Assembly: GCA_905181785.1 (NCBI GenBank)
Contig: CAJIZC010000028.1
Location: 1 to 53,953 of the forward strand
Source of the DNA: an uncultured Candidatus Poseidoniales archaeon
GTDB lineage: Archaea > Thermoplasmatota > Poseidoniia > Poseidoniales > Poseidoniaceae
Reading direction: 5' to 3'
DNA length: 53,953 nt
The notes below the pieces were generated by a model. It was not told where the DNA came from. It worked only from the letters and a program-made list of their open reading frames with translations, and ran no database searches. Below, piece by piece: positions 46,570 through 53,953 of the stretch. A program made the position numbers and the translations under genes. Positions within the stretch are counted from its first letter, which is position 1. Every line of letters starts with the position of its first letter.

Positions 46570-47682
46570 ATGGGTATTACGGCAATGATTCCCGACATGA
46601 CCGTAGGTCAACTGAAGAACGAGGCGGATGCACGCTGGGGCGAAATTTGGGACCCAGCGGCTGCTCGCATGACCTTGTTGCTGATGTGCCCGCGGAAAGA
46701 ACGGAAGCTGATGGAACTTCACGGCGACATGATCGAACATGGCCAACCGGTTCTCACCGTGTTTCACCGCCCAAGGGCAGCAGCACAACTGCTCGAAGAA
46801 CAAGGCTTTGATCCTCGAAGCGCATCGTTCCAATTCGTCGACATTGCAAGCCCAGACCTCGGACCATGGATGCAACATTTGGTCACCAATGAAGGATGGC
46901 TACGTGGCTCCATTGAAGTGATGGCCTTGCCATACTCCGTCGACAACCCTGCTCAACGCGGGTTTGAAACACAACGCATCCTCTGCTTCCGCCACCCGTC
47001 AATCGATGCATTGGAACGATATTACCTTCCGTTCCCACCTCACGATGTGCCAGGTAAATGCTTCGTGAGTTTGCCTCGTCGCCAAGCAGCAGAATTGGCA
47101 CGCCAACAAGCAGAAGTGCTCGGTGTGGGGCGTCTTGAACGCAAAACTACGGTTCATGAAGCAACCCCTGAAGAGATGCCAGCCGTAGAGCCCGTCATTG
47201 AAAGCGGTGCAATGGATAAGATGGAAGCTGCCTTTTCCACTGATTTGGTGGCAGGCATTGTGGCTGAAGCAGACCAAGAGGAAACCTCAGACGAACAAGA
47301 AACCGTGGCGCTTCCAACCGCGGAGGCAGAGCCCTCAACCCCCGCCGATCAAGAGGGTGGACCAGAGCATGTGTTCGTCCCACTCCCGCCCGGCTCGAAG
47401 CCCGCAGAACCATCAAGCGTCGAACCTGCTCCTGCGCCAGCACCTCCAGCCATGGAAGAAAACCGCACCAACGTCCCGGTGCCCGTAGTTGAGTCTGAAC
47501 CAGAAGAAGCGATGGCTCCAATTGAAATCGAATTCAGAGAACTCGTCAACGGGTTGCTCGCTGCAGGTGTCGACCCCACTGAAATGATGGACGACCCTCG
47601 CTGGGAAGAGATCAATGAACGAGCGGCTGCTGTCGGATTCGAAACATGGCCGGTCTTCCTACAATTAGCAACAATGGGATGA
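46570..47682 (+). CDS. Conserved-looking acidic protein of unknown function
   Basis: 370 residues, not recognised. Residues 1 to ~195 form a compact alpha/beta domain (RMTLLLMCPRKERKLMELHG; ILCFRHPSIDALERYYLPF). A low-complexity Glu/Pro/Ala linker (about 200-310) then leads to a C-terminal small helical domain (IEFRELVNGLLAAGVDP ... WPVFLQLATMG). There is no signal peptide, membrane helix or catalytic motif. ATG 46570 is chosen because the longer frame would run over 100 bp into asd. The following genes concern RNA, so a link to RNA handling is possible but only by context. Confidence 0.75.
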   Translation: MGITAMIPDMTVGQLKNEADARWGEIWDPAAARMTLLLMCPRKERKLMELHGDMIEHGQPVLTVFHRPRAAAQLLEEQGFDPRSASFQFVDIASPDLGPWMQHLVTNEGWLRGSIEVMALPYSVDNPAQRGFETQRILCFRHPSIDALERYYLPFPPHDVPGKCFVSLPRRQAAELARQQAEVLGVGRLERKTTVHEATPEEMPAVEPVIESGAMDKMEAAFSTDLVAGIVAEADQEETSDEQETVALPTAEAEPSTPADQEGGPEHVFVPLPPGSKPAEPSSVEPAPAPAPPAMEENRTNVPVPVVESEPEEAMAPIEIEFRELVNGLLAAGVDPTEMMDDPRWEEINERAAAVGFETWPVFLQLATMG

Positions 47683-47716
47683 CAAGATTCAAAACCGCTC
47701 GACCTGACACACAATT

Positions 47717-47721
47717 GGAGG
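47717..47721 (+). promoter_or_regulatory. Strong Shine-Dalgarno site of the mini zinc-ribbon gene
   Basis: GGAGG with a 7-nt spacer to the ATG at 47729: the best anti-16S match noticed in the window, confirming that this very small frame is translated. Confidence 0.7.
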
Positions 47722-47728
47722 CACCACC

Positions 47729-47947
47729 ATGGGATTCTGTATCAACTGCGGACAACAGCACCAAGATGGCATTCGCTTCTGCCGATTTTGTGGCAATCAG
47801 CAACCTGGTGACCAACTCTTGATGCGCCTTCGGCAAGAAGCCGAGCAAATACACTACATGCGTTTGCAAATGCAAGCCGCTCAACAAGCAGCTCAGCAAC
47901 AATACGCTGCAAACAATCAGTATCAACAGCAACCACCGCGCTGGTGA
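47729..47947 (+). CDS. 72-residue zinc-ribbon protein
   Basis: The N-terminus is a compact zinc ribbon with two CxxC pairs (FCINCGQQ ... FCRFCGNQ) and only 11 residues between them, followed by a charged helix and a Gln/Ala/Tyr-rich tail. Such mini ribbons commonly serve as nucleic-acid or protein docking modules. A GGAGG site precedes it. Its stop codon is part of the GGTGA site used by the downstream methyltransferase, so the two are tightly coupled. Confidence 0.8.
   Translation: MGFCINCGQQHQDGIRFCRFCGNQQPGDQLLMRLRQEAEQIHYMRLQMQAAQQAAQQQYAANNQYQQQPPRW
47943..47947 (+). promoter_or_regulatory. Shine-Dalgarno site of the METTL5-like gene
   Basis: GGTGA, 5 nt before the ATG at 47953 and containing the stop codon of the preceding gene. 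It decides for 47953 over a GTG at 47944. Confidence 0.6.
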
Positions 47948-47952
47948 GCCGC

Positions 47953-48615
47953 ATGAGGCCTAAGCATCTGGCCATTGAGTTGTCGAAACTTCAGCCTCAC
48001 CCGTGCGGCTCTGTCGAACTTGAGCAATACGCCACAGAGGGCGACCTCGCTGCCTACTGGATGCTCGGAGTCGATCAACTTGATGATGTTGAAGGCAAGC
48101 ACGTGGTCGATTTAGCCGCAGGAAATGGTATTCTTGGTCTGGCCACATTGATGATTGGTGCTGGTCATGTAACGCTTGTGGAGGGCGACAAAGCAGCGGC
48201 TGAAGCCGCTCTGGCCAACATCGAACGGGTGACGCAACGACGTGACGGGACCGCAAGCGTTGTTCACGCCATGGTGGGTCATGAGGAAATCGAAATCGAG
48301 CGGCCCGTTGATTTGGTCGTGATGAATCCCCCTTGGGGCGTTCAAACGGCCCGTGCAGATCGGCCGTTGCTTGAACTTGCGTTTTCACTTGGCGCACCTG
48401 CAGTTCATATCCTTCACAGTGCAAAAGCACGCCACGTGCAAGCCATCGCACGGGACAACGGTTACGAGGGTGAAATCATGCTGGAAACTGAATTCCGTCT
48501 TCCTCCAACCTACGCTCACCACACCAAGGGCAAAGCCGCAACAGAAGTTCGATGCTGGCGTTTCCACCTGCCGGGGGATGCGAAATTAATCGAGGACGAA
48601 ATCGAAGAGGCGTGA
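47953..48615 (+). CDS. METTL5-like rRNA adenosine N6-methyltransferase
   Basis: 220 residues. SAM-binding VVDLAAGNGILGLATLMIGA (51-70), acidic VEGD after the second strand, and the amino-methyltransferase motif NPPW (125-128). The N-terminus (KHLAIELSKLQ ... ELEQYATEG) and the ending (LPPTYAHHTKGKAATEVRCWRF) follow the METTL5/archaeal orthologue pattern, which modifies an adenosine of small-subunit rRNA in eukaryotes. Human METTL5 needs the zinc-finger partner TRMT112; here a zinc-ribbon protein is encoded directly upstream, though it is not a recognisable TRMT112. Start chosen by the GGTGA site. Confidence 0.85.
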   Translation: MRPKHLAIELSKLQPHPCGSVELEQYATEGDLAAYWMLGVDQLDDVEGKHVVDLAAGNGILGLATLMIGAGHVTLVEGDKAAAEAALANIERVTQRRDGTASVVHAMVGHEEIEIERPVDLVVMNPPWGVQTARADRPLLELAFSLGAPAVHILHSAKARHVQAIARDNGYEGEIMLETEFRLPPTYAHHTKGKAATEVRCWRFHLPGDAKLIEDEIEEA

Positions 48616-48692
48616 AACCTCGTATGAGGGGTTGAAAAGGGGACAGCCCACCCGTTCAAACAAGCGAAACAGCGTGCGACCTACCTCGGGCC

Positions 48693-50126
48693 ATGTTTGC
48701 AAAAGGAATGAATCACATGACGCCGAGCCTCGTCACCCCAGGAATGAATGTATCAAGCACCGCAGATTGCGAGGCTGGAGAAGGAACAATCGAAGTGGAT
48801 GGTCGCATTGTGGCCACCGCAGTTGGCGCCTTTTCCATCATCGAAGGGGTTGGAACCGTTATGGCTGCAAAGGCCATCGTCACTCCAGAAGTGGGCGACA
48901 CCGTGCTGTGTGAAATCGTCAAGCTCAACGAGAAGAACGGAGAAGCGCAAGTGATCTGCGTCGAAGGCAAGCCAGGAAGCGTGCTTCCTGAGCACCTCTA
49001 CGGACAATTCCACGTCACCAACATCGTCGATCGCTACATGCACCAAACCTCGGATGCTGTTCGTCGACGGGACGTGTGCCGTGCTGAAGTCAAAGAAACG
49101 AGCCCCGTGCTCCGCATCTCGTTCCGTGACCGAGATGACTGTGGCGTGCTCCACGCAATCTGCCCCTCCTGCGGTGACACACTCAACGCCGACCAAGACG
49201 GCGACTGGAACGTTCGTTGCCCAACATGCGATTACCAATCTTACCGAGCCCTTGCCGACAACTACGGCGCTGGCTGGGGTGAAGTTGAGCAAGGTGCAAG
49301 CGCCCTCAACAATTCTGGAAAGCGATGGGGCGGTGCTGCTGAAGCCATGTTTGGCAAAGGCCCTGCTGGCCGTGCGACCTTCATTGCCGCCGACGTCCGA
49401 GAAGATGGACGAGAGCGCACCTATTTCCGATTCGAAGGCGAAAGCGGTGGCCAAGGTCGCCGACCACGAAACGCTCCGGGATGCCGACTGTTTGTTGGTG
49501 GCTTGCCACGTGAAGTTGGAACTGAAGAACTCCGCGCCCTGTTTGCTGAACACGGTGACATGACCGATTGCATTGTCCTCACCGACGACAACGGCGTAAA
49601 CCGGGGCTTCGGATTCGTCACCTACAGCGAAAAGGCACACGCTGATGCTGCAATTGCAAAGTTGGACAAGCACAAGGTCAACGGCCGACGCATCGGCGTT
49701 CGCGATGCAGACAGCGATGACAAGAAGGGCAAGCGCGAGAAGCGAAAGGATCCTGAAGGTCTCAAACTCTACGTCGGTAACCTCCCATTCAAGGCAACTG
49801 AGGAACAACTCAAGGCGCTGTTTGAAGGCGTGGCAACCATTACTGAACTTGTGATGGCAACCGACAACGCTGGAAAGCCCAAAGGATTCGCATTCGCATT
49901 CGTGAAGGAAATAGATCAGGGTGAAGCAATCGTCGAGAAACTCAACGGCACTGAACTGCTTGGTCGGAAGATCAAGGTCGATGTTTCACAAGGTGGAAAG
50001 AAAGGCGGAAAGCCCGGAAAGCCTGCTGAATCTGGTGGCAAAACCAACCGTGAACTTCAAGCCATGCGGGAAGAGGAAGAAGACGGCAAGAAGCGCCGTC
50101 AACGCCGACGCCCCAAGAAGGATTGA
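48693..50126 (+). CDS. Csl4-type exosome subunit fused to two RRM RNA-binding domains
   Basis: 477 residues. Residues ~10-185 follow archaeal Csl4: N-terminal VTPGMNV ... GEGTIEVDGRIVATAVG, an S1/OB region beginning VGDTVLCEIVKLNEKNGEAQV, and a zinc ribbon with Cys157/160/176/179 (CPSC ... CPTC). After a linker of ~75 residues come RRM1 (~265-338; RNP2 LFVGGL, RNP1 RGFGFVTY) and RRM2 (~358-431; RNP2 LYVGNL, RNP1 KGFAFAFV), then a Lys/Arg/Glu-rich tail. Csl4 caps the RNA exosome and recruits partners and poly(A); RRMs bind single-stranded RNA and are uncommon in archaea. The whole is one uninterrupted frame. ATG 48717 is an alternative start. It follows the rRNA methyltransferase by 77 bp. Confidence 0.85.
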   Translation: MFAKGMNHMTPSLVTPGMNVSSTADCEAGEGTIEVDGRIVATAVGAFSIIEGVGTVMAAKAIVTPEVGDTVLCEIVKLNEKNGEAQVICVEGKPGSVLPEHLYGQFHVTNIVDRYMHQTSDAVRRRDVCRAEVKETSPVLRISFRDRDDCGVLHAICPSCGDTLNADQDGDWNVRCPTCDYQSYRALADNYGAGWGEVEQGASALNNSGKRWGGAAEAMFGKGPAGRATFIAADVREDGRERTYFRFEGESGGQGRRPRNAPGCRLFVGGLPREVGTEELRALFAEHGDMTDCIVLTDDNGVNRGFGFVTYSEKAHADAAIAKLDKHKVNGRRIGVRDADSDDKKGKREKRKDPEGLKLYVGNLPFKATEEQLKALFEGVATITELVMATDNAGKPKGFAFAFVKEIDQGEAIVEKLNGTELLGRKIKVDVSQGGKKGGKPGKPAESGGKTNRELQAMREEEEDGKKRRQRRRPKKD

Positions 50127-50152
50127 AGACCGCCGCACGCGGGTTGGTCATT

Positions 50153-51931
50153 ATGGTCGAGGCGCATTCTGAAAAGTGGCTCGTCATCGATGGCTACGAA
50201 GATGAACCCGCTGCCTTCGGCGTCCCGCCTTACGTTGGTTTCCACATCCGATATTTATGTGGCGTATTAGAACGAGCCAACATCGAATATGATTACATCA
50301 CCATTGATGACTGGCGGATGTTCATCCGTCAGCAAGGCGAAGAGGCCGTTCGTAAACGATTGGCCGTGGTATCTGGCCTTGCTTGCATCGCAGGGGCAGT
50401 GGTGCCAGGCCGCTACTTGCGAGGCACACCCATCTCACTCAAAGAAACTCGAGAATTAATTCGAACCCTTCCGAACAACACGCCCGCTTTGTTTGGAGGT
50501 TGGGCGATTCGCGGTTGGCGCCAGCAAGGTTGGTCGCCGCTTCAAGCCAACCTTTTTCTCGCACTGCAGGACACAGACGCAACGCTCGACAAGTACCTCA
50601 AAACTGGTGCTTGGTCGCATGAGCGGCGCACGGCTGAACAATGGACTGAATGGGCGCAAGCAGGAGCCTCGAGCAAAGCTGTCAGCGACCATCCTGATCT
50701 TGGAACAGAGCAAAAGCGAGGCCCGCTCACCTATGAGGTGGAAGTCTACCAAGGCTGCGTCCGTTACAAACGAGGGTGCAAGTTCTGTATTGAGCCAAAG
50801 AAGGGTGTTCCAATTTGGCGAACCCCAGAAGACATCATCGAAGAAGTTCGCCTTGCGCATGACGCCGGCGTTCAACACGTGCGCTTGGGCGGCATGACCG
50901 ACACCTACACCTACATGGCAGACGGGGTCAAGGAACTCGAATATCCTGTACCAAACCCAGAGCCGATTGCTCAATTGCTCCATGGGCTGCGCGATGATGA
51001 TCGCCTTGGAATCCTCCATACAGACAACGGTAACCCTTCGATTATCGCTGAGAACTTGGAAGAATCAGAAGCCATCACGAAAACGCTGGTCGAAACGCTT
51101 TCCGATGGTGCAGTCCTTTCCTTTGGTCTTGAATCAGCAGATCCATCCGTTCATGATGCCAATTGGTTGAACTGCGACCCTGCACAACTGAAGGCGGCGA
51201 TCCGTTTGGTTAACAAATACGGCAAAGAACGCGGCTCACGGGGGTTGCCCAAACTTTTGCCGGGCCTCAACTTCATCGCTGGACTCAATGGAGAAACGGA
51301 AGCGAGTTACCAAATGAACCTCGATTTATTGCATGAAATTCGCAGAGAAGGCCTCCTTTTGCGCCGAATCAACATTCGTCAAGTCGAAGGTGAAGGCTTC
51401 CAAGACATCCCACAGAAGCAATTTAACATGTTCAAAACCAATGTGCGCGACACCATTGATGGGCCACTCTTGCAGGAACTATTCCCTATGGGTGGCGTTC
51501 TATCCGATGTGCATTGGGAAACGCATGACGGACGGACGCGCCTTCCCGCCCACCTTGATGAAGCGCACACTGCGGAGTCATCAAGAGGTAAAGCAGGGAT
51601 TACCTTCGGGCGCCAAATTGGCGCATACCCGATTCTTATTGGCGTCGAATACCACATTCCTCTCGAAACGCAGTCCGATGTGGTCATTACAGGGCATGGC
51701 GCACGTTCGATTACTGGTGTTGAGATCAACCTCGATCATGACACAATGACCCAAAAACACCTCGAAGCAATACCTGGAATCGGCGAAAAGACCGCTTGGA
51801 AGCTGATCAGCCAACGTGCCAAACGAAAACGCAAGACCCGTGATGAAGCAGCATACACAGATCCCGAAGCATGGTTCAAGGCGACGTCCATCGATTGGGA
51901 CGAGGATTACTCAATTTATTTCAAGTCATGA
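50153..51931 (+). CDS. Radical SAM protein with C-terminal helix-hairpin-helix (COG1031-like)
   Basis: 592 residues. The N-terminal ~200 residues form a B12-binding-like alpha/beta region (VIDGYEDEPAAFGVPPYVGFH). The radical SAM cluster is in YQGCVRYKRGCKFC, spaced C-x6-C-x2-C instead of the textbook C-x3-C-x2-C, followed by VRLGGMTDTYTY and a TIM-barrel pattern (LSFGLESAD). Near the C-terminus EAIPGIGEKTAWKLIS is a helix-hairpin-helix, so nucleic acid is the likely substrate or docking site. The reaction is unknown. The ATG is preferred over a TTG overlapping the Csl4 stop. Confidence 0.85.
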   Translation: MVEAHSEKWLVIDGYEDEPAAFGVPPYVGFHIRYLCGVLERANIEYDYITIDDWRMFIRQQGEEAVRKRLAVVSGLACIAGAVVPGRYLRGTPISLKETRELIRTLPNNTPALFGGWAIRGWRQQGWSPLQANLFLALQDTDATLDKYLKTGAWSHERRTAEQWTEWAQAGASSKAVSDHPDLGTEQKRGPLTYEVEVYQGCVRYKRGCKFCIEPKKGVPIWRTPEDIIEEVRLAHDAGVQHVRLGGMTDTYTYMADGVKELEYPVPNPEPIAQLLHGLRDDDRLGILHTDNGNPSIIAENLEESEAITKTLVETLSDGAVLSFGLESADPSVHDANWLNCDPAQLKAAIRLVNKYGKERGSRGLPKLLPGLNFIAGLNGETEASYQMNLDLLHEIRREGLLLRRINIRQVEGEGFQDIPQKQFNMFKTNVRDTIDGPLLQELFPMGGVLSDVHWETHDGRTRLPAHLDEAHTAESSRGKAGITFGRQIGAYPILIGVEYHIPLETQSDVVITGHGARSITGVEINLDHDTMTQKHLEAIPGIGEKTAWKLISQRAKRKRKTRDEAAYTDPEAWFKATSIDWDEDYSIYFKS

Positions 51932-52061
51932 AGGCCATTTATGCGAAGTGAATAGAAAAATATTCATTAGCAATATGCCACCTTATCGACAGCCTTTTTC
52001 GGTTTTGGGCACGGTATTCTGGTTGCAGTTAGTCTTTAAGTCCGGATGATGAGCAACCACC

Positions 52062-53953
52062 ATGCGCACGAAGCAAACCATCTCAGTGGCCCTTTCCCTG
52101 ATGATCTTACTGCTAGGACAAGCAATGACTTCGCACCTGAATCAAATCCCCACGTATTTTGAGGATTCATCATTCGAATCCGCTGAACCTTTGTTTTCTT
52201 CAAATAATTCAACTGGCAACAATTCTTCGAACGATTCGCATTGCATGACCGTTGATAATTTTACAATCAATTCAACCTACTATGTAGGGATTGATTTGGT
52301 CAACATCTGCAGCAATGCGATACAATATCCCGGGGTGAATACCAGTGTGAACCATTCCGGCGTTTCTGGCTTCCCCAACCAAACAAATTGGTTCTACATG
52401 ATTGGAGCCAATGGGACATACAACCTCACTTGGCAATTATCATTCAATCAATCGGTCGTCAATGGAACGCCGATTCAACTTGATTTTGAAGCACATGTAC
52501 TCAATTGTGGTCCAAACAATTCATGGTCGCACGCATGCCCGAACTCGACCTTCTCGCATCAGTTCATATTCGTCAGCAGCAACACAGGTGGCAACAACAC
52601 TGGCGGCAACAACACAGGTGGTAACAACACAGGTGGCAACAACACCGGTGGAAACAACACTGGTGGCAACAACACAGGTGGCAACAACACCGGCGGCAAC
52701 AACACTGGTGGCAACAACACCGGCGGTAACAACACAGGCGGTAACAACACAGGCGGTAACAACACTGGTGGCAACAACACTGGTGGCAACAACACTGGTG
52801 GCAACAACACAGGTGGCAACAACACTGGTGGTAACAACACCGGCGGCAACAACACAGGTGGTAACAACACTGGTGGCAACAACACCGGCGGAAACACAGG
52901 TTGTGGATACGATGCCAATTATTCAGAGGTTTATTCTAATTTATGGAATTCTCAATACTACGTAAATCAAACAATCAGTTCAACTCTGTGGGTTACTTGC
53001 GAGGTGCTAAACGCCTCAATGTTGCTAAATTATTGGATTTATGATTCAAGTAACTACACTCTTGCTGCAAATAACCAAACATGGGTCGGTTCGAATAATT
53101 TCAATACAACTTGGTCGACCCCTGGCCTATCCACTGGAAATTATACCTTACATGCAGATCTCTACGTGGACGGTACATGGGTTGACAGTTATGAAAGCTC
53201 ATTCGGAGTAATTAGCAACAACACTGGTGGTAACAACACAGGCGGTAACAACACAGGTGGCAACAACACCGGTGGTAACAACACCGGCGGCAACAACACG
53301 GGTGGTAACAACACAGGTGGCAACAACACTGGCGGCAACAACACCGGTGGTAACAACACAGGTGGTAACAACACTGGTGGCAACAACACAGGTGGTAACA
53401 ACACCGGCGGCAACAACACCGGCGGCAACAACACGGGTGGTAACAACACAGGTGGTAACAACACTGGTGGTAACAACACAGGTGGTAACAACACTGGCGG
53501 CAACAACACTGGCGGAAACAACACCGGTGGCAACAACACTGGCGGAAACAACACCGGTAGCACAGTGTCCATTGTTTGGATTGATACAAATGCGAGTTTC
53601 GGAGGAGGAGATGCTGAAATTTCGGTAGAGCATAGTGGAAACTGGACTGCCTATTGGGGAATAACCAATACCAACAGTGCACCAACGTTCCCATCATGGG
53701 ATTACAGCAACGGCTGGTGGAATGCTTCTGCGAGTGGAGGGCTTGGGACAACAACTGGAAGTGGCGATTCCACTTGGCTTTTCCAAAATATGGATCAATG
53801 GGGCGCTTTAGCCCCTCCTTCTTGTAATGTGTTGATGGTTGCCTTGTTCGATGGCAATCAAGGAGCTGCTTCAACCCAATCTACACCAGCAATGGATGAT
53901 CCTGTGGCGATCGATTATCAGACATTCGAGCTTGGCAATATCACCGCAGCTGA
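52062..53953 (+). CDS. Secreted Asn/Thr/Gly-repeat protein, 3' end outside the window
   Basis: The frame stays open to the right edge. A signal peptide (MRTKQTISVALSLMILLLGQ) and an Asn/Ser-rich region precede a beta-type domain (~residues 65-170, with Cys in SHCMTVDN, VNICSN, LNCGP and HACPN). Array 1 of NNTGG pentapeptides (~174-280) follows, then a second beta domain (~281-385, Cys in GCGYD and VTCEV), array 2 (~386-498), and a third domain starting VSIVWIDTNASFGGGD. Every NNTGG unit is an N-x-T glycosylation sequon; many more occur outside the arrays. No catalytic motif is seen. A weak TATA-like TCTTTAAG is centred ~27 nt before the ATG, suggesting a leaderless transcript. Function is probably a heavily glycosylated surface or matrix protein. 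Confidence 0.82.
   Translation, partial: MRTKQTISVALSLMILLLGQAMTSHLNQIPTYFEDSSFESAEPLFSSNNSTGNNSSNDSHCMTVDNFTINSTYYVGIDLVNICSNAIQYPGVNTSVNHSGVSGFPNQTNWFYMIGANGTYNLTWQLSFNQSVVNGTPIQLDFEAHVLNCGPNNSWSHACPNSTFSHQFIFVSSNTGGNNTGGNNTGGNNTGGNNTGGNNTGGNNTGGNNTGGNNTGGNNTGGNNTGGNNTGGNNTGGNNTGGNNTGGNNTGGNNTGGNNTGGNNTGGNNTGGNNTGGNTGCGYDANYSEVYSNLWNSQYYVNQTISSTLWVTCEVLNASMLLNYWIYDSSNYTLAANNQTWVGSNNFNTTWSTPGLSTGNYTLHADLYVDGTWVDSYESSFGVISNNTGGNNTGGNNTGGNNTGGNNTGGNNTGGNNTGGNNTGGNNTGGNNTGGNNTGGNNTGGNNTGGNNTGGNNTGGNNTGGNNTGGNNTGGNNTGGNNTGGNNTGGNNTGGNNTGSTVSIVWIDTNASFGGGDAEISVEHSGNWTAYWGITNTNSAPTFPSWDYSNGWWNASASGGLGTTTGSGDSTWLFQNMDQWGALAPPSCNVLMVALFDGNQGAASTQSTPAMDDPVAIDYQTFELGNITAA
52581..52901 (+). repeat. 15-bp tandem repeat array 1 (NNTGG-coding)
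   Basis: About 21 contiguous 15-bp units encoding Asn-Asn-Thr-Gly-Gly, 20 of them with the complete NNT sequon. The Asn codons are invariant AAC while Thr and Gly third positions vary (ACA/ACT/ACC, GGT/GGC/GGA), so the array has had time to diverge synonymously under selection for the protein sequence. Confidence 0.95.
53217..53557 (+). repeat. 15-bp tandem repeat array 2 (NNTGG-coding)
   Basis: 23 NNT units with the same pentapeptide and the same codon habits as the first array, separated from it by a unique domain of about 105 residues. A few ACG codons occur here that are absent from array 1. Confidence 0.95.

Noticed and set aside
48616-48692. Possible tRNA or small RNA (contains GTTCAAAC, about 77 nt)
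   Set aside because: No acceptor stem or anticodon arm can be paired by eye; it is treated as plain intergenic sequence.
51932-52061. AT-rich gap with the inverted repeat GAATA/TATTC
   Set aside because: Short, weak stem in naturally AT-rich spacer; no gene or firm regulatory site beyond a weak TATA-like TCTTTAAG before 52062.
52559-52918. Minus-strand open frame of PPVLL repeats (and its twin at 53189-53572)
   Set aside because: It is the mirror of the NNTGG-coding arrays; the plus strand has a signal peptide and folded flanking domains in one continuous frame.
52581-53557. Possible CRISPR array
   Set aside because: The 15-bp units are contiguous, have no spacers and vary only at synonymous positions in a coding frame.

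Overview
The window reads as a gene-dense stretch of an archaeal genome, most likely a marine Euryarchaeon of the Poseidoniales (Marine Group II) type. The archaeal assignment rests on a TATA-binding protein, mevalonate kinase, an NMD3 homologue, a Csl4-type exosome subunit, an archaeal/fungal-type aspartate-semialdehyde dehydrogenase, a COG1031-type radical SAM protein, and TATA boxes placed about 27 nt before start codons (leaderless transcripts). The lineage is an inference from overall content: giant secreted PKD/CARDB/fasciclin proteins, anchored peptidases and hydrolases, and a cytochrome c maturation set implying aerobic respiration. No rRNA, tRNA, insertion sequence, prophage or CRISPR array was recognised, and no gene-free stretch exceeds 300 bases.

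Layout. 1-2.7 kb: a fasciclin-repeat surface protein running off the left edge (minus strand). 2.9-11.4 kb: MutS-like ATPase, S15/CocE lipoprotein hydrolase, thioredoxin, an anchored amidohydrolase with an N-terminal lamin-tail domain, and cysS. 11.5-18.3 kb: a reductase coupled to a Frag1/DRAM-like membrane protein, mutY, a membrane Fe-S oxidoreductase, mevalonate kinase and tbp. 18.4-27.7 kb: two tandem paralogous PKD surface proteins, a SepF-like cell-division protein, and an orphan polytopic membrane protein. 27.7-37.0 kb: Maf pyrophosphatase, KaiC-like ATPase, glmS, a giant subtilase and a rhomboid protease, the last two with similar C-terminal zinc-binding-like tails. 37.1-39.3 kb: ccmA fused to a membrane domain, ccmC and a ccmD-like gene. 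39.3-46.5 kb: NMD3, a phosphosugar isomerase, an M23 metallopeptidase, a GT-C-like membrane protein with a GT2 glycosyltransferase, and asd. 46.6-51.9 kb: an RNA-biology cluster (unknown acidic protein, mini zinc ribbon, METTL5-like methyltransferase, Csl4 fused to two RRM domains, radical SAM/HhH protein). 52.1 kb to the right edge: a secreted protein with two long arrays of Asn-Asn-Thr-Gly-Gly repeats, each unit an N-glycosylation sequon.

The main themes are a large investment in secreted or anchored surface proteins and proteases (and, plausibly, their glycosylation), and an information-processing set with unusual features. The most notable are the Csl4-RRM-RRM fusion and a TATA-binding protein with an insertion of about 20 residues in its second repeat, whose promoter carries two tandem TATA boxes. 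Genes are packed very tightly. Downstream operon genes often show GGTGA or GGAGG ribosome-binding sites, while several first genes look leaderless.
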